NCBI RefSeq assembly: GCF_000017565.1
Contig: NC_009719.1
Coordinates: 2,029,001-2,093,000 of the forward strand
Length of the DNA stretch: 64,000 bases
From: Parvibaculum lavamentivorans DS-1
GTDB lineage: Bacteria; Pseudomonadota; Alphaproteobacteria; Parvibaculales; Parvibaculaceae
Direction: 5' to 3'
Of this stretch, positions 25,001 through 32,698 are shown in pieces. The notes beneath the pieces are model-generated. The model was not told where the DNA came from, searched no databases, and saw nothing but the letters and a program-made list of their open reading frames with translations. The translations under genes were made by a program, and so were the position numbers. The number at the start of each line of letters is the position of its first letter. Position 1 is the first letter of the stretch.

Positions 25001-25702
25001 GCGCGCACATGGACGCCGGAAAATGCCGTCGGCATCGGCGGCGCCTATCTCTGCGTCTACGGCATGGAAGGGCCGGGCGGCTACCAACTTGTCGGCCGCA
25101 CGGTGCAGATGTGGAACAGCTGGCGGCAGACGGAGAATTTCCAGAAGCCCTGGCTGCTGCGCTTCTTCGATAGGTTGCGCTTCTTTCCGGTATCGGCGGA
25201 AGAGTTGCTTGAGGCGCGTGAGGCTTTCCCGCATGGCAAGTATCAAGTGCGTGTGGAGGAAGGAAGCTTTCGTCTCAGCGATTATCTCTCCTATCTCGAC
25301 GAGAATGCCGCGGCGATTGACGATTTTCGGTCGATGCAACGGCAGGCTTTCGAGGAGGAGCGGCACCGCTGGGAGGCGCAAGGCATCGCCATGGCCTCGA
25401 TGGAGCCCGAAGTGGCCGCTATCGAGGAAATTTCCGATCTGCCGGAAGGAGGGCAACTTGTGGAAGCGGGTGTGCCCGGAAATGTCTGGTCGATAGGGGT
25501 TTCGCCCGGCGACGAGGTGGCGGCCGATCAGACGCTCGTCATTCTCGAGTCGATGAAAATGGAGATTGAGGTGCGCGCGCCGATGCCCGCCCGCGTGCAT
25601 GAGGTGCATTGCGCGCCTGGCAAGATGGTGCAGGCAGGGCAGGCGCTGGTAACGCTGGTGCCGCTCGATGAAGTGCAACCCAGGCTGGAGGCCGCGTCAT
25701 GA
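22085..25702 (+). CDS. Biotin-dependent guanidine/urea carboxylase
   Basis: A 1205-residue multidomain carboxylase. Residues 1 to about 445 are a biotin carboxylase (ANRGEIAVRVIKTLRRM, ATP-grasp glycine loop STAGGGGIGLQ, EVNTRLQVEHPVTEEVTG). About 450-770 is a KipA/AHS2-like and about 790-1060 a KipI/AHS1-like carboxyltransferase half. The C-terminus is a biotinyl domain with ESMKM, the biotin Lys being residue 1158. Homologues were called urea carboxylase, but those next to DUF1989 genes and guanidine riboswitches prefer guanidine, producing carboxyguanidine. The context here strongly supports guanidine. A 33-bp gap precedes it, and its stop overlaps the allophanate hydrolase start (ATGA). 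Confidence 0.92.
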   Translation: MFTRVLIANRGEIAVRVIKTLRRMGVSPVAIYSEADRFAPHVQLADDAFCVGPASVAESYLNVDAILDAVRESGAEAVHPGYGFLSENPEFASALSRDGVAFIGPRPEHMCAFALKHTARELAEKSGVPLLPGSGLIVDLDDALTQAEEIGYPVMLKSTAGGGGIGLQLCRSAADMPRLYDTVRRLALANFKDSGLFLEKYVAAARHIEVQIFGDGDGNVIALGERDCSAQRRNQKVIEETPAPNLEAGMRAALHEAAVRLGESVSYASAGTVEFIYDETERKFYFLEVNTRLQVEHPVTEEVTGLDLVEMMVRQAAGELGDLSACAREPKRHAIEVRLYAEDAGRNFQPSSGLLTEVSFPADARIDGWIATGTEVTPFYDPMLAKIIVKGETREEASAKLASALDATSVYGIETNLDYLRSLARSAAFLEGRMLTSTLGSYDYESAGIDVLAPGAQSSLQDYPGRVGLWNVGVPPSGPMDPLSHRLANRLVGNPDEAATLEMTLNGPTLRFRSDATIALCGAEMKATLDGAAVPFWQPVDVARGQTLALGAVEGAGQRAYLAVRNGFDAPVYLGSRSAFTLGRFGGHAPGALKTGDVLRINRQGAVLPVAAGLPVSARPALAREWEIAALYGPHGAPDFFLDDDIETLFGTEYEVHYNSARTGVRLIGPKPGWARKDGGEAGLHPSNIHDNAYAVGTIDFTGDMPIILGPDGPSLGGFVCPATLAKAELWKLGQLRPGDKVRFRRVSDEEAAEMRRAEEIWIATLARPAAPARLSTPQEDAVLARLTDLETAVTYRRAGDDYLLIEYGPIVLDFALRFRAHAMMTALEARALAGILEMTPGIRSLQIHFDPDVLPARKLLAILEEMERALPASADIEVPSRIVHLPLSWDDEAAQEAVRKYGTLVRPDAPWVPSNIEFIRRINGLAHIDDVRRIVFDADYMVFGLGDVYLGAPVATPLDPRHRLVTTKYNPARTWTPENAVGIGGAYLCVYGMEGPGGYQLVGRTVQMWNSWRQTENFQKPWLLRFFDRLRFFPVSAEELLEAREAFPHGKYQVRVEEGSFRLSDYLSYLDENAAAIDDFRSMQRQAFEEERHRWEAQGIAMASMEPEVAAIEEISDLPEGGQLVEAGVPGNVWSIGVSPGDEVAADQTLVILESMKMEIEVRAPMPARVHEVHCAPGKMVQAGQALVTLVPLDEVQPRLEAAS

Positions 25703-27489
25703 AGGGCTTTTCTTTTTCGGTCGCCTCGCTTCGGGCGGGCTTCGCCGCAGGCGTCCGGGCGGAAGATGTCGCGGCGGAGGCGCTCGCGCGCGCGGATGCC
25801 TGCGCCGACCCCGCGATCTGGATTTCACGTGTGCCGCATGAGGATGTGCTGGCGCGGGCCCGCGAACTCGACGCATTACCGCGTGAGCAGCGGGCGCGGA
25901 TGCCCTTGTTTGGCGTGCCGATTGCGATCAAGGACAATATCGATCTCACGGGGCTGCCGACAACGGCGGCCTGTCCCGAATTTTCCTATTCGCCGAAGGA
26001 AAGCGCGGCGGTCGTTCAGCGGCTGGTCGAGGCGGGCGCGATACCGATGGGCAAGACAAATCTCGACCAGTTCGCCACCGGCCTGGTCGGCACGCGCTCT
26101 CCGCACGGCGCGCCGCGCTCGGTCTTCAACGGCGATTACATTTCCGGCGGATCGTCGTCCGGTTCTGCCGTTGCCGTGGCCGCGGGGCTTGTCGGCTTTG
26201 CGCTTGGCACGGACACGGCGGGTTCGGGCCGCGTACCGGCGGCCTTCAACAATATTGTCGGGTTGAAGCCGACGCGGGGCTTGCTCTCCACGCGCGGCGT
26301 CGTTCCCGCTTGCCGTTCGCTCGATTGCGTATCCATCTTCGCGCTGACGGCGGAGGATGCGCAAACCGTGTTCGAGGCAGCGGCAGTGTTCGATCCTGCG
26401 GATGTCTATGCGCGCGCTCGAATGCCGGGAACACCGCCTCTGCCCAACGCGGGTTTCACCTTCGCGGTGCCGCGCGCATCGGACCTGCAATTCTTCGGCG
26501 ATGACGAGGCGGCGCGTCTTTTCGGTGAGGCATCCGAACGGTTGGAAGAGCTGGGCGGGCGAGCGCGCTGGATCGATTTTTCGATGTTTTCCGAGGCTGC
26601 CGCCCTGCTTTATGACGGACCGTGGGTTGCGGAACGTACGGCAGCTGTGGGCGGCTTTATCCAGAAGCACGAGGCGGCCGCCGATCCGACCGTGCGCGGC
26701 ATCGTGCTGGGCGGAGGTGCGCGCAGCGCGGTCGAGACATTCGAGGCGATGTACAAGCTCGAGGCGCTGAAGCGGCGCATGACGACGCTGTTCGCCGATA
26801 TCGATTTTCTCGTCGTGCCGACCGCGCCGACGATCTATCGGGTGGATGAGGTGATGGCGGAGCCGGTGAAGCTCAACAGCCGGCTCGGCACCTACACGAA
26901 TTTCATGAACCTGCTCGACATGGCGGGCATCGCGGTGCCAGCCGGCATCGGCGCGAAGGGATTGCCTTTCGGCATCACGTTGGCGGCTCCCGCCTTCTCC
27001 GAGGCAAAGCTTATCGGTCTTGCTTCCGCTTTTGCGGCAGCTCAGGGGCTTGCGCCCGGTGCGCCGGGGCGTCTTGTCGAGGATGAAGGCTTTATCGAAC
27101 TTGCCGTTGTCGGCGCGCATATGTCCGGCCTGCCGCTCAATCATGAGCTGACATCGCGGGGGGGCATGTTCGTCGAGCGGACGCGCACGATGCCGGGCTA
27201 CCGCTTCTATGCGCTGGCGGGCGGCCCGCCCTTCCGGCCGGGCCTCGTACGAGTTGCCTCCGGCGGCGCTTCGATCGAGCTTGAAGTCTGGAGGCTGCCG
27301 CGCGCGGCGTTTGGCGGCTTCATAGCCGGCGTGCCGCAGCCCTTGTGCATCGGCACGCTCGATCTTGCGAGCGGACGCAAGGTGAAGGGTTTTCTCTGCG
27401 AGGAAAGCGGGCTCGACGGCGCGGAGGAGATCACGGCGCTGGGCGGCTGGCGCGCCTATATGGCGCGGAAGCTGGAGAAGGCGAGCTAG
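25699..27489 (+). CDS. atzF: Allophanate hydrolase
   Basis: A 596-residue enzyme. The N-terminal amidase-signature domain has a complete Ser-cisSer-Lys triad: Lys78 in AIKDNIDL, a Ser in GGSSSGSA (about 152-154) and nucleophile Ser176 in TDTAGSGRVPAAFNN. The C-terminal domain (from about residue 470, LAVVGAHMSGLPLNHEL) matches the allophanate-hydrolase C domain, which completes decarboxylation. It converts allophanate to two ammonium and two CO2, the last step of guanidine (or urea) breakdown. Start ATG 25699 overlaps the carboxylase stop. Its 3' end overlaps convergent gmhB by four bases. Confidence 0.94.
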   Translation: MKGFSFSVASLRAGFAAGVRAEDVAAEALARADACADPAIWISRVPHEDVLARARELDALPREQRARMPLFGVPIAIKDNIDLTGLPTTAACPEFSYSPKESAAVVQRLVEAGAIPMGKTNLDQFATGLVGTRSPHGAPRSVFNGDYISGGSSSGSAVAVAAGLVGFALGTDTAGSGRVPAAFNNIVGLKPTRGLLSTRGVVPACRSLDCVSIFALTAEDAQTVFEAAAVFDPADVYARARMPGTPPLPNAGFTFAVPRASDLQFFGDDEAARLFGEASERLEELGGRARWIDFSMFSEAAALLYDGPWVAERTAAVGGFIQKHEAAADPTVRGIVLGGGARSAVETFEAMYKLEALKRRMTTLFADIDFLVVPTAPTIYRVDEVMAEPVKLNSRLGTYTNFMNLLDMAGIAVPAGIGAKGLPFGITLAAPAFSEAKLIGLASAFAAAQGLAPGAPGRLVEDEGFIELAVVGAHMSGLPLNHELTSRGGMFVERTRTMPGYRFYALAGGPPFRPGLVRVASGGASIELEVWRLPRAAFGGFIAGVPQPLCIGTLDLASGRKVKGFLCEESGLDGAEEITALGGWRAYMARKLEKAS

Positions 27490-28121
27490 AACGCGCTGTC
27501 GAGAAAGCCGCGCGCTTCGATGAGATCGGGCAGGACGGCGACCTTGAAAGTGCCGCCGGCGAGCGCGAGCGCCGCCTCGCGTTCCCTGGCGCCATAGCCG
27601 GTGAGCACGAGGAGGGCGCCCTTGAGGCCCGCGCGTTTCGCGGCCTCGATGTCGGCCGCCTTGTCGCCGATGAGCCAGCTTGCGGCGAGATCGAGGCCGA
27701 GCCGCTCGGCGGCATATTCGAGCATCCGGCAGCCGGGCTTGCGCCATGCGTCCTCGGCGGAGCCATAGCCGGGGGTGAAGTCGGGATGAAAGGGGCAGGC
27801 GATGGTGAGGTCGAGCGCAGCGCCCTTGCCGGCCAGTTGCCGTGTGATCTCGGCTTCCACAGCCTCGAATTCCGGCCATGAAACAAGCCCCCGCGCGATG
27901 CCGGACTGGTTGGTGACGCAGATGGCGGCATATTCCCGGGGCCACCCCTTCGCCCAGTTGATGATCTCGGCCGCGCCTGCCTCCAGCGCCACATCTTCCT
28001 TGTTTTTCAGATAGTTGACCTCCTTGACCAGCACCCCGTCCCGGTCGAGAAAGAGCGCCGGGGCGCCCTTGCCGGAGGGTTCGTCGCCGGTCGAAAGCCA
28101 GATGCCGTCCTGGGTGAGCAT
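27486..28121 (-). CDS. gmhB: D-glycero-D-manno-heptose 1,7-bisphosphate 7-phosphatase (GmhB-type HAD)
   Basis: A 211-residue HAD phosphatase with the nucleophile motif FLDRDGVL (Asp26 and Asp28), TNQSGIARG and the late IGDKAADIEAAKRAG motif, all typical of GmhB. It removes the 7-phosphate in ADP-heptose synthesis for LPS inner core. The four zinc ligands usual in GmhB (CPxH and CxC before RKP) are degraded here: CPFHP keeps Cys109 but shifts the His, and the CxC pair reads DAW before RKPG. I chose ATG 28121; the frame extends to a TTG at 28148 with no better SD. It is divergent from hldE, 100 bp away, supporting the heptose role. Confidence 0.85.
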   Translation of the reverse strand: MLTQDGIWLSTGDEPSGKGAPALFLDRDGVLVKEVNYLKNKEDVALEAGAAEIINWAKGWPREYAAICVTNQSGIARGLVSWPEFEAVEAEITRQLAGKGAALDLTIACPFHPDFTPGYGSAEDAWRKPGCRMLEYAAERLGLDLAASWLIGDKAADIEAAKRAGLKGALLVLTGYGAREREAALALAGGTFKVAVLPDLIEARGFLDSAF

Positions 28122-28221
28122 GAAGGAGCCTTGATGGGAGCCGAACAATTCAGCCGTTTTTACGCTATCTTGAGCGCCGCTTCGCCATGATTGCGCCCGC
28201 CAGTTTACCAGAGACCGCCTT

Positions 28222-29688
28222 ATGACCGTAAAAAGCCCGGATATTCAATCGCTTGTCGAGGGGCTCGGCCATGCGCGGGTGGCGCTTGCCGGCGATGTCA
28301 TGCTCGACCGTTTCGTCTATGGCCATGTAGAGCGGATCTCGCCGGAGGCGCCGATCCCCGTGCTGCGGGTGGATGAGGAGCGGGCGATGCCGGGCGGTGC
28401 GGGCAATGTGGCGCGCAATCTCGCCGCGCTCGGGGCCGAGGTCACCTTTCTCTCGGCGGTTGGCGACGATGAAGCGGGCGCCGACCTGAAGGCGGCACTC
28501 GAGCGCGAGGGCGGCATCGAGGCGGCGCTCACCGTCGTTCCGGGCCGGACCACGACCCAGAAAACCCGCTTCGTCGCGATGAGCCAGCAGATCCTGCGTG
28601 CCGACCGCGAGACGACGCAACCGCTCGATGCGGCATCGGCGGAAAGGCTTCTCGCCGCGCTCACCTCCGCACTGAAAGACCGGCAGGTGCTTGTGTTGTC
28701 CGATTACGGCAAGGGAGTGCTGACGCCTGCCTTCGCGCGCGGCGCGATTGCCGCCGCCAGGGCGGCCGGCATTCCCGTGATCGTCGATCCCAAGGGCCGC
28801 GATTATTCACTCTATGCGGGCGCAAGCGTCGTAACGCCGAACCGCAAGGAACTCGGCGAGGCGACGGGCGCCGCCGTCGATACGGATGAGGAAATCGTTG
28901 CCGCCGCGCGCGCGCTCATGAAAGCGCATGACATCGGCGCCGTTGTCGTAACGCGGGCACAGGCGGGCATGAGCGTCATCACTGCGGATGGCGCGGTTAC
29001 GCATCTCAAGGCGGAAGCACGGGAAGTGTTCGACGTGTCGGGTGCGGGAGATACGGTCGTCTCCACGCTCGCCGCCGCGCTCGGCACCGGCCTCACGCTG
29101 GCGGAGGCGGCGGGTCTCGCCAATTCTGCGGCGGGCATCGTCGTCGGCAAGGTTGGCACCGCCGTGGTGCACCAGGACGAGCTTCTGGCGAAATTGCGCG
29201 AACGCGAACTCTCCATGCTCGAAGCCAAGGTCGCCGGTCTCAAAAGCGCCGAGGACATCGTGGCGGGCTGGCGTGCGCGCGGGCTCACGGTCGGCTTCAC
29301 CAATGGCTGCTTCGATCTTCTGCATCCTGGACATGTAACGCTGCTGGAGCGGTCGCGCGCGCTGTGCGACAGGCTCGTCGTCGGCCTCAACAGCGATGCA
29401 TCCGTCAGCCGCCTCAAGGGGCCGGAGCGTCCCGTCCAGCCGGATATCGCGCGGGCAACCGTGCTTGCGGCCCTCGCCTCTGTCGATCTCGTGGTGATTT
29501 TCGAAGAGGATACGCCGGAGGCGCTCATCAAGGCGCTCAGGCCCGATATTCTGGTCAAGGGCGGCGACTACACGATAGACAAGATCGTCGGCGCCGATTT
29601 CGTGCAGGCGCATGGCGGACGCGTCGAGATCGTCGACATCGTGCCGGGCTTCAGCACCACGGGCACGCTCGCGCGTCTCAAGGGCTAG
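28222..29688 (+). CDS. hldE: Bifunctional heptose 7-phosphate kinase / heptose 1-phosphate adenyltransferase
   Basis: A 488-residue fusion. The N-terminal ribokinase-type domain has [15 protein letters not shown] and the anion hole/catalytic Asp [14 protein letters not shown]. The C-terminal nucleotidyltransferase begins near residue 340 with [16 protein letters not shown] (360-375) and [16 protein letters not shown]. The two activities phosphorylate D-glycero-D-manno-heptose 7-phosphate at C1 and, after GmhB action, transfer AMP to give ADP-heptose. Both active sites look complete. gmhB and gmhA lie on either side on the opposite strand, so the heptose pathway is clustered but not in one operon. 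Confidence 0.96.
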
Positions 29689-29696
29689 GAAAACAT

Positions 29697-30479
29697 ATGC
29701 CGGGCCTGGAAGAAGAACCGGCGTCGCGTCCTCCTCACTCCTGGTGGGATATTGTGGCGGTGCCGCTGCTCGCCATGGCGATGGCGGCTGTGGCTGCAGG
29801 AGGTGCGGCCCTTCTCTATGTTTTCATGCAGGAAATTCCGCTGGCGGAACTCCGGGAGACGGCAACGCGCGCGTTCCGCTCGACCTATGTCGTTTATGGC
29901 GCACAGGCGGTGCTCTATCTGGCAATCGTCTTTTCGGTCTGGGTGGTTCTGGCGTTGCGCGGATACCGCCTCCTTCCAACGCATTTTGCCGCCACTCGCG
30001 CGCGCTCCTTGCTGGCGGCTGTCGCTATCGGCGCCATGCTTGCGATCCTCGCCGTGCTTTTGCTGTCGCTTCTGCCGGAGGACACGCAGCGCCAGCTTGT
30101 CGAGGGGAGCGAACTTCTGATGCCGGAGACGGTGGGGGAAGCCCTGATGCTGCTCGTCATTGCCGCCCTGCTGGCGCCGCTGGTGGAGGAGCTCTACTTT
30201 CGCGGCATCGTGCTCCGCGTGCTCGAGGGCAGGTTTTCCTTTGCCGTGGCTGCGGCGATCACCGCCGTCTTTTTCACGCTGATGCACGGGCATCTGTTCA
30301 ACCTTCCCGGCCTTGGCGGGTGGGTGCTGACAGGCGTGATTTTCATTCTCGGTATGGTGCTGGCATGGTCGGTACGGTGGAGCGGCTCGCTCCGCCCCGC
30401 CATTGCCATGCATGCGGCCTATAATTTCACGCTTCTGGCGCCCGGCATGGCGGCCATGCTGACGGGCGTTCAGACGTAG
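29697..30479 (+). CDS. CPBP family intramembrane metalloprotease (Abi/CAAX-like)
   Basis: A 260-residue polytopic membrane protein. The CPBP signature is complete: EELYFRG (glutamate pair and Arg), FTLMHGH and the late HAAYNF. ATG 29697 is eight bases after the hldE stop, with AGGAAA just upstream, so it shares the hldE transcript. Family members are membrane proteases or prenyl-protein processing-like enzymes; in bacteria most have no known substrate. Its placement with heptose genes may be incidental. The 3' end overlaps convergent gmhA by ten bases. Confidence 0.85.
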   Translation: MPGLEEEPASRPPHSWWDIVAVPLLAMAMAAVAAGGAALLYVFMQEIPLAELRETATRAFRSTYVVYGAQAVLYLAIVFSVWVVLALRGYRLLPTHFAATRARSLLAAVAIGAMLAILAVLLLSLLPEDTQRQLVEGSELLMPETVGEALMLLVIAALLAPLVEELYFRGIVLRVLEGRFSFAVAAAITAVFFTLMHGHLFNLPGLGGWVLTGVIFILGMVLAWSVRWSGSLRPAIAMHAAYNFTLLAPGMAAMLTGVQT

Positions 30480-31078
30480 CCGAGCTGTTCCTCCAGCGCG
30501 CCGCACAGCATGTGGCCGAGCGTGATGTGCATTTCCTGGATGCGGGCGGTGGTTTTCGACGGCACGCAGAGAATGTGATCGGCGAGACCTTCCATGAGGT
30601 TCGCCTCGGCGCCGGCAAAGGCGGCGGTGACGAGGCCCTGCTTCCGCGCCGCCTCAAGCGCCAGAACCACGTTGCGGCTCTTGCCCGAGGTCGAGAAGCC
30701 GATGGCGAGATCGCCGCGCCGTCCCAGCGCCTCGATCTGCCGTTCGAAGACGCGCTCATAGCCCATGTCGTTTGCCGCCGCCGTCAGCACCGAGGTGTCG
30801 GTCGTGAGCGCGATGGCGGCGATGGCCGGGCGGTCCTTGATGAAGCGCACGGAAAGTTCTGCGGCAATATGCTGTGCATCCGCCGCGCTGCCGCCATTTC
30901 CGAAAAAGAGCAGCTTGCCGCCGCCCGCCACCGCTTCGGAGCAGGCCGCCACGAGGCCGGCGAAGTCCTGTTCGAGCTTTTTCGCCGTCTCATGCGCCAC
31001 TTTCATGTGTTCGTCGAAAGCGGCGTGGAAAATATCGTGTGCGCCCAAGGCCAGCGTCTCCCGCGTTTGTGACGGCAC
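30470..31078 (-). CDS. gmhA: Phosphoheptose isomerase
   Basis: A 202-residue SIS-domain protein with FFGNGGSAADAQHIAAEL, the classic GmhA signature, TTDTSVLTAAANDMGYE and GFSTSGKSRNV. It converts sedoheptulose 7-phosphate to D-glycero-D-manno-heptose 7-phosphate, the first step towards ADP-heptose. Length is standard. It is convergent with the hldE-CPBP operon, and with hldE and gmhB completes the pathway except for the HldD epimerase, which is not in the window. Confidence 0.94.
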   Translation of the reverse strand: MPSQTRETLALGAHDIFHAAFDEHMKVAHETAKKLEQDFAGLVAACSEAVAGGGKLLFFGNGGSAADAQHIAAELSVRFIKDRPAIAAIALTTDTSVLTAAANDMGYERVFERQIEALGRRGDLAIGFSTSGKSRNVVLALEAARKQGLVTAAFAGAEANLMEGLADHILCVPSKTTARIQEMHITLGHMLCGALEEQLGYV

Positions 31079-31303
31079 TCATTATATAGGGACGGTTGCC
31101 CCTGACGAGCGACGCGGCGCGACATATCCGCGCCCTTTCTCCCTCTTTTAGTCCAATTGCGTCATGCGGTCGCCTGCCGCGTTTTCCTAATGTGCCCCGA
31201 GGCGCCGAGCGCCTTCCGATTCACCAATGCGACGCAGGGCGGCGAAAGCCGGCCGGCGCCTTTCCGGTGAAGCGGGTGTTAGATGTAAAAACGGGGTGAA
31301 ACG

Positions 31304-32680
31304 ATGAACGGGCGATGGGGGGCGGGCAGGTCCGCATTCAGTAAATTGGGCCGGAGCCGCGTACGGCCGGTGGCATTCGCGGCGGCGCTGGCGCTTTGCG
31401 CGGCTGGGGTGGCGACAGCGGGCACGCTTGAGGATGCCTCGCAGCGCCTCGCCCAGGGCGATCCGGGCGGCGCCTATCAGATATTGAAACCGGAAGAACG
31501 GGCCCGGGCGGGCAAGCCCGATTACGACTACATGCTCGGTATCGCGGCCATCGATTCAGGCCGTCCGGCGGAAGCCGTCGCGGCTTTCGAGCGCGTGCTC
31601 GCCGTCGAGCCCAATCATCTGCAGGCGCGGGCGGAGCTTGGCCGCGCCTATATCGCGATGAACGAGCCGGAAGCGGCGCGGCGCGAACTCGCCACCGTGG
31701 AAGCGCAACGGGACGTCCCGGACAGTGTCCGCGCCACCATCGACCGCTATGTCGCGGCCCTCGATACGGGGCTGTCGGGCGGCGGCACGACCATCGACAA
31801 TCGCGTCACGCTGCGTGCGGGCTATGACACCAACGTCAACAATTCGACCAGCGACAGCCGAATCCTGATCCCGGCCTTTGCCGGCCTCGGCTTCGCGACG
31901 CTCGGCGCGGGCGCGACATCGGAGGAGGATTTCTTCGGCGAGATCTCGGGCCGCACCTCGCTTACTCATGGCCTCGCCATCGACAAGCAGCTTCTGGTCG
32001 ATCTGAATGCGTCCTACAGGGCGAACTCCGACTTCGACCAGTTCAATCAGGGCCTTGCCGGCCTCAATGTCGGCTTCGCGCAGCGCACGCCCGATTACGG
32101 CACTTTCGCCATCACGGCACAGCTCCAGTCCTACTGGGTCGATGACGAGGCTTACCGCTACACCTATGGCGCGCTCGGCCAGTGGACCTATCGCACGGCG
32201 GGCATGACGGATTACGCCGTCTATCTGCAATACGCGAAGCTCAATTATCCGAACAACAGCGCCCAGAACGCGAACCGCTACACGGCGGGCGCGACCATCG
32301 GCCAGTTGCTCGGCGGCGAAAGCGAGCCTTACATCTATGGCGGCGGCTATGCGGGCTACGAAAAGCTCACCGACGGCACCTTCGATCATCTCTCCTATGT
32401 CTTTGCCGGTCTGCGGGCTGGCGGCGAGCTCACTCTGATGCCGCGCTTGCGTGGCTATGCGGTCGCCGCCGTCGAAGTCTCGGAATATGAGGAGCCCGAT
32501 CCCCTCTTCCTCGAAGAGCGGTCTACGGTGCGCAGCGACCTCTCGGCGGGCTTGCGCTATCAGCTCAGCAACGACCTCACCCTCGGTACGGAACTCGCCT
32601 ATACGCGCTCCGACAGCAACATCGTGCTCTACGAGTATGACCGCGTCGTTGCTTCCGTTTCCCTCAGCCTCGACTTCTGA
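31304..32680 (+). CDS. Slam/DUF560-type (type XI secretion) outer-membrane translocon candidate
   Basis: A 458-residue protein with a signal peptide (about residues 20-40), a TPR-like helical domain (about 42-140: GGAYQILKPEERARAGK, AVAAFERVLAVEPNHLQARAELGRAY) and a beta barrel (about 160-458) rich in alternating aromatic strands, ending in VASVSLSLDF with a terminal Phe as in outer-membrane barrels. TPR plus DUF560-like barrel is the Slam architecture, which moves proteins to the cell surface. SD GGGGTG precedes ATG 31304. It lies 18 bp before a large exported protein gene, as Slam genes do with their cargo. The family assignment is by architecture; plain barrel-TPR porin-like proteins are the alternative. 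Confidence 0.7.
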   Translation: MNGRWGAGRSAFSKLGRSRVRPVAFAAALALCAAGVATAGTLEDASQRLAQGDPGGAYQILKPEERARAGKPDYDYMLGIAAIDSGRPAEAVAAFERVLAVEPNHLQARAELGRAYIAMNEPEAARRELATVEAQRDVPDSVRATIDRYVAALDTGLSGGGTTIDNRVTLRAGYDTNVNNSTSDSRILIPAFAGLGFATLGAGATSEEDFFGEISGRTSLTHGLAIDKQLLVDLNASYRANSDFDQFNQGLAGLNVGFAQRTPDYGTFAITAQLQSYWVDDEAYRYTYGALGQWTYRTAGMTDYAVYLQYAKLNYPNNSAQNANRYTAGATIGQLLGGESEPYIYGGGYAGYEKLTDGTFDHLSYVFAGLRAGGELTLMPRLRGYAVAAVEVSEYEEPDPLFLEERSTVRSDLSAGLRYQLSNDLTLGTELAYTRSDSNIVLYEYDRVVASVSLSLDF

Positions 32681-32698
32681 TCCCAGGGAGCCTTGATC

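Noticed and set aside
25876-27945. 689-codon minus-strand open frame opposite allophanate hydrolase
   Set aside because: Covers a gene with intact catalytic residues; composition is that of an antisense frame.
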